A stretch of DNA of 64,000 nucleotides from Luteibacter sp. 9135. Lineage in GTDB: Bacteria > Pseudomonadota > Gammaproteobacteria > Xanthomonadales > Rhodanobacteraceae. The stretch is from assembly GCF_000745005.1 (NCBI RefSeq), contig NZ_JQNB01000001.1, positions 4,333,501 to 4,397,500 of the forward strand, given 5' to 3'. A model generated the notes under the pieces. It made no database searches and was not told the DNA's origin. It was given only the letters and a program-made list of their open reading frames with translations. Positions within the stretch are counted from its first letter, which is position 1. Each line of letters starts with the position of its first letter. The position numbers and the translations under genes were made by a program. This document shows, piece after piece, positions 33,174 to 41,698 of this stretch.

Positions 33174-35345
33174 ATGACGCCACCCACCGAGACGCCGGCC
33201 GCGCCGAAGCCTACCGCTGCCAGGCTCACGCCCGTTCCCGAGATGCCGGAGATCGACCTCGGCGACAGTAGTCTCTACATCCATCGTGAGCTGTCCCAGC
33301 TGCAGTTCAACATCCGGGTGCTCGATCAGGCATTGGACGAATCCAAGCCGCTCATCGAGCGGCTCAAGTTCCTGCTGATTTTCTCGTCCAACATGGACGA
33401 GTTCTTCGAGATCCGCGTGGCCGGACTCAAGCAACAGATCGCCTTCGACCACGAAGTGATCGGGGCCGACGGTATTCCGCCGCGGCGCGTGCTGGCCGAG
33501 ATCGCCGAGGTGGCGCACCGGCAGATCGACCGCCAGTACCGGATACTCAACGACCACATCCTCCCGGCGCTGGCGCTGGAGGGCATCCGCATCGTCCGGC
33601 GCAACCAGTGGTCTCACAAGCAGAAACTGTGGATACGCCGGTATTTCCGCCACGAGGTGGCGCCGCTGGTCACGCCCATCGGACTCGACCCCACGCATCC
33701 GTTCCCGCGGCTGGTCAACAAGAGCCTCAACTTCATCGTCCAACTGGAGGGCACCGACGCCTTCGGCCGCGACTCGGGCCTGGCTATCGTCCCGGCACCG
33801 CGCATCCTGCCACGGCTCATCCGCATGCCGGCCGACATCTGCGAGGACGGCGACAACTACGTGCTGCTGTCGTCGATCATCCACGCGCATGCGGACGACC
33901 TGTTCCCGGGCATGCGCGTGCTGGGCTCCTATCAGTTCCGGCTTACCCGCAACGCCGACCTGACCATCGACCCCGAAGACGTCGAAGACCTTGCGCGCAC
34001 CCTGCGCGGCGAACTCTTCTCGCGCCGTTACGGCGACGCGGTTCGCCTGGAAGTGGCGGACAACTGCCCCAAGCCACTGGTGGATTACCTGCTGAAGCAG
34101 TTCGCGCTGGAAGCCGACTCGCTCTACGAGGTAAACGGCCCGGTCAACCTGGCCCGCCTGTTCGAGATGACCCTGCAACCGCAGTACGCGCCGCTGCAAT
34201 TTCCCACCTTCGTGCCCGCCCTGCCCAAGGTGCTGGCCGATGCCGAAGACATGTTCTCCGTGATCGGCAAGCAGGACGTGCTGCTCTACCACCCGTTCGA
34301 GTCCTTCTCCCCCGTGGTGGACTTCCTGCGCCAGGCCGCCAAGGATCCGCAGGTCCTCACCATCAAGCAGACGCTGTACCGCAGCGGCGCCAATTCCGAG
34401 ATCGTCGATGCGCTGGTGGAAGCCGCGCGCTCGGGCAAGGAAGTCACCGCCGTGGTCGAGCTGCGCGCGCGCTTCGACGAGGAATCCAACCTCAGCCTGG
34501 CCTCGCGCCTGCAGCAGGCCGGCGCCGTGGTCACCTATGGCGTGGTCGGCGTGAAAACCCACGCCAAGCTGATGCTGGTGCAACGTCGCGAGAACGGCAA
34601 GCTGGTCAGCTATGCCCATCTGGGCACCGGCAACTACCACTCCGGCAACGCGCGCCTGTATACCGACTACAGCCTGCTCACCTCGGACGTGGCGCTGTGC
34701 GACGACGTCCACCGCCTGTTCCGCCTGCTCACCGGCATGGGCAAGGCGCTGAAGATGAAGCGCATGCTCTACGCACCATTCACGCTGAAGAAGGGCCTGC
34801 TCGACCTCATCGCGCGCGAAGCCCTGCACGCCGCCACGGGCAAGAAGGCGGAACTGGTCTTCAAGCTCAATGCCGTCACCGACCCGAAACTGATCCGCGC
34901 CCTGTACCGGGCCAGCCAGGCGGGAGTGAAGGTGGAACTGATCGTGCGCGGCATGTGCTGCCTGCGGCCAGGCATCCCGGGGGTCTCGCAGAACATCCGC
35001 GTGCGCTCGGTGGTGGGCAGGTTCCTCGAGCACAGCCGGGTCTACTGGTTCCACAACGACGGCGAGCCCGACCTGTTCCTTGCCAGCGCCGACCTGATGG
35101 AGCGCAACCTCGACCGCCGCGTGGAAACCTGCTTCCCCATCGAGGGCAAGAAACTGCGCCAGCGCGTTCGCCGGGAACTCGAGCTCTACCTGACCGACAA
35201 CCACTCCGCCTGGATACAGCAGGCCGACGGCGGCTATTCCCTGCTGCAGCCCGCCACCGGCCAGCCGGTACGGGACGCGCAGACGCAGTTGCTGGAGCGC
35301 TTCGGTGGCCTGGCCGCACCGGCCACGAAGCAGACATTCACCTGA
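33174..35345 (+). CDS. ppk1: Polyphosphate kinase 1
   Basis: 723 residues. It polymerises the gamma-phosphate of ATP into inorganic polyphosphate. The N-domain begins after a Pro/Ala-rich lead (about 1-35) with YIHRELSQLQFNIRVLDQA. Head-domain and catalytic regions include RVLGSYQFRLTRNADL, KQTLYRSGANSEIVDAL, VELRARFDEESN, and the phospho-histidine site region VVGVKTHAKLMLVQRR. YAHLGTGNYHSGNARLYTDY and a second HKD-like HNDGEPDLFLASADLMERNLDRRVE follow. The ribosome binding site is weak and a GTG-type alternative is not obvious. 129 bp separate it from murB; I see no convincing Pho box. Confidence 0.95.
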   Translation: MTPPTETPAAPKPTAARLTPVPEMPEIDLGDSSLYIHRELSQLQFNIRVLDQALDESKPLIERLKFLLIFSSNMDEFFEIRVAGLKQQIAFDHEVIGADGIPPRRVLAEIAEVAHRQIDRQYRILNDHILPALALEGIRIVRRNQWSHKQKLWIRRYFRHEVAPLVTPIGLDPTHPFPRLVNKSLNFIVQLEGTDAFGRDSGLAIVPAPRILPRLIRMPADICEDGDNYVLLSSIIHAHADDLFPGMRVLGSYQFRLTRNADLTIDPEDVEDLARTLRGELFSRRYGDAVRLEVADNCPKPLVDYLLKQFALEADSLYEVNGPVNLARLFEMTLQPQYAPLQFPTFVPALPKVLADAEDMFSVIGKQDVLLYHPFESFSPVVDFLRQAAKDPQVLTIKQTLYRSGANSEIVDALVEAARSGKEVTAVVELRARFDEESNLSLASRLQQAGAVVTYGVVGVKTHAKLMLVQRRENGKLVSYAHLGTGNYHSGNARLYTDYSLLTSDVALCDDVHRLFRLLTGMGKALKMKRMLYAPFTLKKGLLDLIAREALHAATGKKAELVFKLNAVTDPKLIRALYRASQAGVKVELIVRGMCCLRPGIPGVSQNIRVRSVVGRFLEHSRVYWFHNDGEPDLFLASADLMERNLDRRVETCFPIEGKKLRQRVRRELELYLTDNHSAWIQQADGGYSLLQPATGQPVRDAQTQLLERFGGLAAPATKQTFT

Positions 35346-35426
35346 CCGGAACGGCACTCAGGACAAGCTCCCCGGATTGACGGCACAATACGGTCGCCGG
35401 TGGCAATCGCTGGACGCAGGACGGGC

Positions 35427-37148
35427 ATGGGTTCGAGGGACGCACAGCAACGTTGGCTCCATCGCCTGCTCCAGGCGGCCAGCACCTGCCTGCTGTTCCT
35501 CACCATGGCCGCGCCGGCCGCCACGCTCACCGGCAACTGGCGCGACGCCCACCCCGGTGACGTGCCCGCCAACGTGCTCGAAGAAGCGTACACCCGCCCC
35601 CTGACGTCGTTCGATCCGGCGCGCATGCAGGTCTTTCCCAGTGCAGCCGACGGAACCTGGGTGATCCTGCGGCAGCTGCCGCCATGGACCCCCGGCGATC
35701 GGGTGGTCAGCATCAACACGCCGGGCCTGGGCGCCGTCTCGCTGTACGACGAGCACGGCCGGGTGGCCACCACCTCGCTGGAGGATTTCAGTCCCGTGGT
35801 GCACGGTCACGGGCGCCTGATGTTCAACCTGCCGGCTTCGATACCGGCCTCCCGGCCCATCCTGCTCAAGTTCGAACCGACCGGCATGCCGCCCGGCGCG
35901 ATCACCGTGTCGACCCGTTCGTGGCCCGACTACCTGCGTGAGGACAGCGGCTGGGTGGCCTTCGCCACGGCATGCTTCGCCGTCATCCTGACCATGGCAC
36001 TGATGGCCACGTGTTTCGCGGTCATCCTGCGCGACATGACGTTCGGCTGGTACGCCGCCTACCTGGTCTGCTACGTGCTGATCCAGAGCGTGAAGACGGG
36101 CTACATCTTCCACCCGCTGGAGTTCGAGTCGCTGGCGGGCATGGGTGACACCCTGGCCGCCGCGGCCACGGCGTTGTCGGTGTCGTTCTCGGCCCTGTTC
36201 CTGCTGCGCTTCGCGAAGATCGACGACTACGCCCCGCTGCTGAAGATGCCGGTGCTGGCACTGTCCGTGGGCATGCCGCTGCTGGTAGTACTGCGGGCCA
36301 CCGGCGTCGGCGTCCTGGTGCAGACAGCGGCGCTGCTGCTGCAGCCGCTGCTGCTGATCGGCGCGTCGCTGTTGCTGGTCGCCGGCGCGATGGCCGCCGC
36401 CCGCGGCTCGCGGCATGCGTGGTTCTTCCTCGTCGGCTGGACACCGTTGCTCGTGCTGACCGCCCTGTGCGGCGCGCAGGAGCAAGGCATGCTGGCGGGT
36501 GCGCCCTGGCTGCCGGACGCGGCGATCGCTTTCGGTGCGTTCGAGGCCATCGTCCTGTCGATCGGCCTGTCCGATCGTGCCCTGACCATCCGGCACGACC
36601 GCGACCGCGCGCGCCAGCTGGCAGACAGCGACCCGCTGACTGGCGTGCACAATCGTCGCGCATGGACGGACGCCGCGCTGGAACGGCTCGACCAGGGCAT
36701 GGCGCGTCCCATCGCCCTGCTCTTCCTCGACCTGGATCACTTCAAGGAACTCAACGATCGCTACGGCCATGCCGCCGGCGATCGCGCGCTGGTGGCCGTG
36801 TCGGCCGCACTGCGCGACGAGTTGCGTCCCTCGGACCTGCTGGGGCGTTTCGGCGGGGAAGAGTTCGTCGCCTTGCTGCAGGGCGTGGACCGCGACAACG
36901 CCATGCAGGTGTCGACGCGGCTGTGTCGCCGTATCACCCGTCTGGACGTCCACCTGGGTGACGACTGCGAGCCGCTCACCGTGTCCATCGGCGTGGCGCT
37001 GCGCACGCCGGCGGATACGTTGCAGTCATTGATCGAGCGTGCGGATGCCGCGATGTACGCGGCAAAGCTGGCGGGCCGCAACCGCGTGGTGTGTTCCGGG
37101 CCTGCCGGGCCGACGCTGGTACGGCGAGAGGCCAAGTTGGCGCGGTGA
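35427..37148 (+). CDS. Membrane diguanylate cyclase with 7TMR-DISM-type sensor
   Basis: 573 residues from the ATG at 35427 (AGGACGGG upstream; a GTG 27 bp earlier is the alternative). A signal/anchor helix (LQAASTCLLFLTMAAPAATL) precedes a periplasmic beta-rich domain (about 35-165, with WVILRQLPPW and FSPVVHGHGRL) of the 7TMR-DISM extracellular type. About seven transmembrane helices (about 175-390) and a GGDEF domain follow. The GGDEF domain has DSDPLTGVHNRRAW, FLDLDHFKELNDRYGHAAGD, an RxxD inhibitory site RPSD (467-470) and active site GGEEF (476-480). All residues for c-di-GMP synthesis and product inhibition are present. No EAL domain. It probably senses an extracellular carbohydrate or envelope signal. 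Confidence 0.9.
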   Translation: MGSRDAQQRWLHRLLQAASTCLLFLTMAAPAATLTGNWRDAHPGDVPANVLEEAYTRPLTSFDPARMQVFPSAADGTWVILRQLPPWTPGDRVVSINTPGLGAVSLYDEHGRVATTSLEDFSPVVHGHGRLMFNLPASIPASRPILLKFEPTGMPPGAITVSTRSWPDYLREDSGWVAFATACFAVILTMALMATCFAVILRDMTFGWYAAYLVCYVLIQSVKTGYIFHPLEFESLAGMGDTLAAAATALSVSFSALFLLRFAKIDDYAPLLKMPVLALSVGMPLLVVLRATGVGVLVQTAALLLQPLLLIGASLLLVAGAMAAARGSRHAWFFLVGWTPLLVLTALCGAQEQGMLAGAPWLPDAAIAFGAFEAIVLSIGLSDRALTIRHDRDRARQLADSDPLTGVHNRRAWTDAALERLDQGMARPIALLFLDLDHFKELNDRYGHAAGDRALVAVSAALRDELRPSDLLGRFGGEEFVALLQGVDRDNAMQVSTRLCRRITRLDVHLGDDCEPLTVSIGVALRTPADTLQSLIERADAAMYAAKLAGRNRVVCSGPAGPTLVRREAKLAR

Positions 37149-37226
37149 GGGGTGGGTGCCGGTGGTTTAACGGTGGCAGGCTCGCCTTCGGCATCGCGTT
37201 GAGCTTTGAAGCCTGGGCGTTGGAGC

Positions 37227-37467
37227 AAGAGCCGGCGGGTAGCCCCCTCGGTGCCACGCCTACAGCGACCCGCTAAGGAAGGGCCGCTGGCGCGGCCGTT
37301 TATCTATTCCCCTTCGGGGCGGGTCGGGCTTCGAACGGGGATTTTTGATTCGCCATCCATGGCTCAGCAAAAATGGCCGACCGTCCTGGCCGGCCCCCTT
37401 CGGGCCTTGTCCGTTCGAATCCCTCGCCTGCGGCTACCGGCACCGAGGGGGCTACCCGCCGGCTCTT
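37227..37467. repeat. 240-bp intergenic element, copy A, with perfect 29-bp terminal inverted repeats
   Basis: It begins AAGAGCCGGCGGGTAGCCCC and ends with the exact reverse complement over 29 bp. The interior is non-coding and full of short stems (GGCCGCTGGCGCGGCC, CCCCTTCGGGG). It is the inverted counterpart of copy B at 37757-37995. It lies in the 895-bp gene-free stretch between the diguanylate cyclase and the E1 dehydrogenase. No target-site duplication was seen. Confidence 0.85.
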
Positions 37468-37554
37468 CCCGAAACTGAGGTGGCGTGTTGGGCGAGCAGC
37501 GCACGGGGTGAACGAGCAGGGGTCGGGATACGGCGTCACCGCTTTGTTGGCTGT

Positions 37555-37577
37555 TCGCGCACATCGTGCGCTCCTAC
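37555..37577 (-). repeat. REP-like palindrome (GTAGGAGCGCAC family)
   Basis: TCGCGCACATCGTGCGCTCC plus TAC. Its reverse complement GTAGGAGCGCACGATGTGCG recurs near 37622, 44138 and 55809. It has a GCGCAC/GTGCGC stem and lies between the two inverted 240-bp elements. Confidence 0.7.
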
Positions 37578-37621
37578 CACGAAGGTAGGGCCGGTCTATT
37601 CACGCCTGATCCGCCGGCTGT

Positions 37622-37645
37622 GTAGGAGCGCACGCTCGTGCGCGA
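37622..37645 (+). repeat. REP-like palindrome (GTAGGAGCGCAC family)
   Basis: GTAGGAGCGCACGCTCGTGC followed by GCGA: the same family as the element at 37555, in the opposite orientation and about 45 bp away. The pair therefore forms a BIME-like inverted doublet. Confidence 0.7.
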
Positions 37646-37756
37646 ACCCTCAACACACCTAAGGCGACAGATGCCGTGCGCAACAGGCAAGCGAGCGTTC
37701 CCAGCAACGAAGCGAACCCCCGCTCTGCACTGCCCACACGCCACCTCAGTTTGAGG

Positions 37757-37995
37757 AAGAGCCGGCGGGTGCCACCCTCGTGGCCGGTAGCCGCAGGCGA
37801 GGGATTCGAACGGACAAGGCCCGAAGGGGGCCGGCCAGGACGGCCGGCCGTTTCCGCTGAGACAGGAAGTCGAATCGGAAACCCCCGTTCGAAGCCCGAC
37901 CCGCCACGAAGGGGAATAGAGATACGGCCGCGGAGCGGCCTTTCCTTGACGGGTCGCCGCAGGCGTGGCCACGAGGGTGGCACCCGCCGGCTCTT
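37757..37995. repeat. 240-bp intergenic element, copy B (inverted relative to copy A)
   Basis: It starts AAGAGCCGGCGGGTGCCACC and ends with its exact reverse complement over 29 bp. Its reverse complement matches copy A throughout the interior (for example TATTCCCCTTCG, GGGTCGGGCTTCGAACGGGG, CGTCCTGGCCGGCCCCCTTC). The outer repeats differ from copy A at several positions, yet both ends changed together. Homology to copy A extends 16 bp further on the inner side (AAACTGAGGTGGCGTG at 37472 versus its complement at 37737). Confidence 0.85.
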
Positions 37996-37996
37996 G

Positions 37997-38036
37997 CCTC
38001 GCGGTCTCGCGGTCTCGCGGTCTCGCGGTCTCGCGG
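37997..38036. repeat. 8-bp tandem repeat, five units of (T/C)CTCGCGG
   Basis: CCTCGCGG followed by four perfect TCTCGCGG units, directly abutting copy B. It ends 7 bp before the stop codon of the convergent E1 gene. Confidence 0.92.
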
Positions 38037-38043
38037 TCGAATC

Positions 38044-40314
38044 CTAACCGCCAGCCAATACATCCGCAGCGGCAACGATGTCGTCATCACCAGGCAATAC
38101 CAGGAAAGCCGCGCCCGCCAACGGCGTGAAGGTATCGGCGCCGACCACACGCCGCAGCGGTAGATGACCCAGCCCGGCTTCCACGATCGCCGTGATCACA
38201 CCCTCGCCCACGCCCGCGCTCTTGCGCCCCTCGTCCACGACCAGGATGCGCTTCGCCCCGGCCGCCTGGGCGGCGATGAAGGCGTCGTTGAGCGGCACCA
38301 GCCACCGCAGATCGACCACGCGCACCTTCCATCCATGCGCCGCCTGGATGCGCCGCGCGGCACGCAGGCTCATGGGCACGCCGTTGCCGAAGGTGAACAC
38401 GACCAGGTCCGTTGCATCCTCGCCGTATACACGCCCCTCGCCCAGCGGCATCGCCTCACCCGGTGCCGGATAGCCGAACTGCCACTGGCCGTCGCCAGCC
38501 TCGTGGAGGTCCTTGGTCATGTACAGGGCGATCGGCTCGAGGAACGCCGTGACCCGGCCGTCCACCTTCGCCAGCGCAGCCAGCGTGCGCAACATGGTGG
38601 CAGCGTCGTCGCCGCGGCTCGGGCAGCCGACCACAAGGCCCGGGATATCACGCAGCGCGGTGATCGAGTTGTCGTTGTGGAAGTGCCCGCCGAAGCCGCG
38701 CTGGTAACCCAGCGACGCCACGCGCATCAGCATCGGGTTGCGGTACTGGTCGTTGGAGAAGAACTGCAGCGACGCCGCTTCGCCACGGATCTGGTCGCAG
38801 GCGTTGTGGAAATACGCCAGGTACTGGATCTCCGGCAGCGGCAACATGCCCATGTTGGCGTAACCCTGGGCCAGGCCGAGGATCATCGTTTCGTCCAGCA
38901 GCGTGTTGAACACACGCGTATTGCGGAACGCCTTGTGCAGGCCCTTGGTTACGGTGTACACGCCGCCCTTCTGCGCCACGTCCTCGCCGAACAGCAGGCT
39001 TTCCGGATACTTGGCCATCAGGTCGTGCAACGCCTGGCCGATCTGGACGGCCATATGCTTCGGCGGCTGCCTTTCGGGCAGGCGATCCGCGCCGCCGAAG
39101 ACGCGTTCGCGTTCGGCGGCATGGGCGCTACGCTCGGCCTCGGCGTGCACCGCGTCGGGGGTGTACGGCGCCAACGGGGCCATCACCTCGGCGAGCGAGG
39201 TGATGCGCGGCCGGCGGTCGGCGTCTTCGGCCGCTTCGAAGCAGCGGTGCCGCGTGGCGTTGTAGAGGTTGAGCAGGTCGTCCTTGGTGTACAGGCCCGA
39301 CGCCAGCGCGATGGCCGCGCTGCGCAGCAGCGGATCGGTGGCTTCCAGCGCGACCAGTTCCTCGATCGCCCGCCATTCGATCTCGAAGTCGGTGCCCGCG
39401 TGGCCCATCACCCGCGTGGTGGTGAGATGCAGGAAGGTGGGCCGGCGCGTGCGCCGGCAATGCTCTACCGCGCGCTGCACATCGGCATAGCCGCCGGCCA
39501 GATCCAGCCCATCCGCGTGGAAGTAGTCCAGATCCGCACGGTGGCGGAAGTTGTTGGCCACCCAGCCGCCGGGGGTCTTCACCGAGATGCCGATGCCGTT
39601 GTCCTCGCAGACGAACAGCACGGGCGCAGGCAGCTTCTGGTAGGCCGTCCACGCTGCCGCGTTGAAGGCGGTCTGCGCAGTGGCGTGGTTGGACGAGGCA
39701 TCGCCGAACGAACAGATGGCGATGGAGTCCTGCGGGATCGGCAGCGCATGGCCGATGCGCCGTGCCTGCTCGATCGCGATGGCGGTGCCCAGCGCCTTGG
39801 GCAGGTGGGAGGCGATCGTCGAGGTCTGCGGCAGTACCCACAGCGGCTTGCTACCCCATACCTTGTGCCGGCCACCGGAAGCGGGATCGTCCTGGCTGGC
39901 GGCGAAGGACAGCGCCGAATCCATCACCGGGTCCATGCCGGGCAACTTGCGGAAGCGCTCGGCCATGAAGCCGCCGCTACGGTAATGCAGGAACGCCGGA
40001 TCGGTGTGTCGCGTGAGGCGCGCCACCATGGCGTTGCCTTCGTGGCCGGACGACCCGATGGTGTAGAACACCTTGTTCTGCACGCGCAGCACGCGTGCCA
40101 TCAGGTCCAGGTGCCGGCTGATCAGCTGCGATTCCAGCAGCTCGCGAAAACCGCGCGCGTCCAGCGCACTGCCCGGCAGGACCGGCTCATCGTCGTGCGG
40201 CGCGCAGGATACGTCGCCCTGCCAGAACTGCACGAACTCGACGAAATTCTGGTCGACGATTTCGGCGCGGTTGAAGCCCTTGTGGCGGGCGGCGATCGGG
40301 TGCGGAACGGACAT
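38044..40314 (-). CDS. Fused E1 alpha/beta 2-oxoacid dehydrogenase (thiamine diphosphate-dependent)
   Basis: 756 residues joining an E1 alpha-like half (about 1-375) to an E1 beta-like half (about 415-756) of the branched-chain/pyruvate dehydrogenase type. Such E1s decarboxylate a 2-oxoacid and pass the acyl group to lipoyl-E2. The alpha half has FYTIGSSGHEGNAMVA, HYRSGGFMAERF and the diphosphate site SFGDASSNHATAQTAFN...VLFVCEDN, with GDA where GDG is usual. The beta half has LLFGEDVAQKGGVYTVTKGL, FNTLLDETMILGLAQGYANMG, LPEIQYLAYFHNACDQIRGE and VVDEGRKSAGVGEGV. No E2 or E3 gene is nearby. It starts 29 bp after glutaryl-CoA dehydrogenase, so the two are likely co-transcribed. The substrate is unresolved; 2-oxoadipate or a branched-chain 2-oxoacid are candidates. 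Confidence 0.87.
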   Translation of the reverse strand: MSVPHPIAARHKGFNRAEIVDQNFVEFVQFWQGDVSCAPHDDEPVLPGSALDARGFRELLESQLISRHLDLMARVLRVQNKVFYTIGSSGHEGNAMVARLTRHTDPAFLHYRSGGFMAERFRKLPGMDPVMDSALSFAASQDDPASGGRHKVWGSKPLWVLPQTSTIASHLPKALGTAIAIEQARRIGHALPIPQDSIAICSFGDASSNHATAQTAFNAAAWTAYQKLPAPVLFVCEDNGIGISVKTPGGWVANNFRHRADLDYFHADGLDLAGGYADVQRAVEHCRRTRRPTFLHLTTTRVMGHAGTDFEIEWRAIEELVALEATDPLLRSAAIALASGLYTKDDLLNLYNATRHRCFEAAEDADRRPRITSLAEVMAPLAPYTPDAVHAEAERSAHAAERERVFGGADRLPERQPPKHMAVQIGQALHDLMAKYPESLLFGEDVAQKGGVYTVTKGLHKAFRNTRVFNTLLDETMILGLAQGYANMGMLPLPEIQYLAYFHNACDQIRGEAASLQFFSNDQYRNPMLMRVASLGYQRGFGGHFHNDNSITALRDIPGLVVGCPSRGDDAATMLRTLAALAKVDGRVTAFLEPIALYMTKDLHEAGDGQWQFGYPAPGEAMPLGEGRVYGEDATDLVVFTFGNGVPMSLRAARRIQAAHGWKVRVVDLRWLVPLNDAFIAAQAAGAKRILVVDEGRKSAGVGEGVITAIVEAGLGHLPLRRVVGADTFTPLAGAAFLVLPGDDDIVAAADVLAGG

Positions 40315-40343
40315 GGAGGCAGAAGACTCGCTGGAAAGGAAGC

Positions 40344-41513
40344 TCAGAACGCGTTGATGCCCGTGAGTTCACGGCCGACCACCAGCTGGTGCACGGTCTC
40401 GGTGCCCTCGTAGGTGATGACCGATTCCAGGTTCAGCGCATGGCGGATCGCCGAGTGCTCCGTGGTGATGCCCGCGCCACCAAGGATGTCGCGGCAATCA
40501 CGCGCGATGTCCAGCGCCATGCGCACGTTGTTCCACTTCGCCAGCGATACCTGGGTCGGCTGCAGGCGACCTGCATCCTTCAGGCGGCCCAGCTGCAGCG
40601 ACAGCAGCTGCGCGGTGGTGACACGGCGGGCCATGTCGGCCAGGCGGATCTGTACGGCCTGGTTGGCGGCCAGCGGCCGACCGAACAGGATCCGCTGTGA
40701 GGAATAGTCGAGCACTTCCTTCAGGCAGGCCTGCGCGGCACCGATGGGCCCCCAGGTGATGCCGAAGCGCGCCTGGTTGAGGCAGCCGAGCGGACCCTTG
40801 AGGCCCTTCACATTCGGCAGGCGGGCGCTGTCCGGCACGCGGACATCGTCGAAGAACAGGCCGGACGTGACGGACGCACGCAGGCTCATCTTCTTGTGGA
40901 CTTCCTGGGCGGTGAAGCCCTTGGTGTCGGTCGGCACCACGAACCCCTGGATACCGTCGTCGGTCTGCGCCCAGACGATGGCGATATGGGCCAGGTTGCC
41001 GTTGGTGATCCACATCTTGGCGCCGTTGATCACCCAGTCGCCGCCATCCTGGCGGGCCGTGGTTTTCATGTTGGCCGGATCGGAACCGCCGTGCGGCTCG
41101 GTGAGCCCGAAACAGCCGATGACCTCGCCCGCCGCCATGCGCGGCAGGTACTCGCGCTTCTGCTCCTCGGAGCCGTAAGCGAAAATCGGATACATGCATA
41201 GCGAACTCTGCACGGAGGCGAAGCTGCGCAGGCCCGAATCGCCGCGCTCCAACTCCTGGCAGATCAGACCGTAGCTGACGGCGTTCATGCCGGCGCAGCC
41301 GTACTCCTCGGGCAGGGTTGCACCGAGCAGGCCCAGCGAGGCGATCTCGGACACGAGCTCGGCCGGGAAGCGGCCCTGCTCGAAGGCATCGCCGATGATC
41401 GGCAGCACCTTCTCGTCGACGAAGCGGCCGACGGCATCCTGCACGGCACGCTCCTCGTCGGTGAGCAGCGAGCGGACATCGTAAAGATCGAGCGGGTCGA
41501 GACGGTGAGCCAT
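40344..41513 (-). CDS. gcdH: Glutaryl-CoA dehydrogenase
   Basis: 389 residues. It converts glutaryl-CoA to crotonyl-CoA and CO2 in lysine/tryptophan breakdown. Family markers: MNAVSYGLICQELERGDSGLRSFASVQSSL (the GLRS/SVQ segment is typical of GcdH), GCFGLTEPHGGSDPANMKT, AKMWITNGNLAHIAIVWA, NQARFGITWGPIGAAQ and ITYEGTETVHQLVVGRELTGINAF. The catalytic base is Glu369 of YEGT, and the Arg of the GLRS region binds the glutaryl carboxylate in known enzymes. The start at 41513 (MAHRLDPLDLYDVRSLL) matches the usual N-terminus; longer upstream frames are spurious. The fused E1 follows in the same operon. Confidence 0.9.
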   Translation of the reverse strand: MAHRLDPLDLYDVRSLLTDEERAVQDAVGRFVDEKVLPIIGDAFEQGRFPAELVSEIASLGLLGATLPEEYGCAGMNAVSYGLICQELERGDSGLRSFASVQSSLCMYPIFAYGSEEQKREYLPRMAAGEVIGCFGLTEPHGGSDPANMKTTARQDGGDWVINGAKMWITNGNLAHIAIVWAQTDDGIQGFVVPTDTKGFTAQEVHKKMSLRASVTSGLFFDDVRVPDSARLPNVKGLKGPLGCLNQARFGITWGPIGAAQACLKEVLDYSSQRILFGRPLAANQAVQIRLADMARRVTTAQLLSLQLGRLKDAGRLQPTQVSLAKWNNVRMALDIARDCRDILGGAGITTEHSAIRHALNLESVITYEGTETVHQLVVGRELTGINAF

Positions 41514-41698
41514 GCGGATACTCGTACGTGGGCGGCCGGAAACCGCCGATTGTAGACCTCCGGGCAGGGGTCGGTCATGGCGTCCCGCAACATGTTCGAT
41601 CGGCAAGCGCCTACATGATCTGCGACCAAAGCTGACATCGGCCCAGGAGCGCGACTTGCGAGCATAGCCCCTCCCTCCCCGCATGAAAGGAATGCACC

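Noticed and set aside
32790..35357. An 855-codon open frame on the minus strand opposite ppk1 and the end of murB
   Set aside because: It is antisense to two well-identified genes, has no recognisable motif and an amino-acid composition typical of shadow frames in GC-rich DNA.
37149..38043. A CRISPR array or small ORFs in the gene-free repeat region
   Set aside because: The repeats are two long inverted elements and REP palindromes, not evenly spaced direct repeats with unique spacers; the open frames run across the structured repeats in several frames without start signals.
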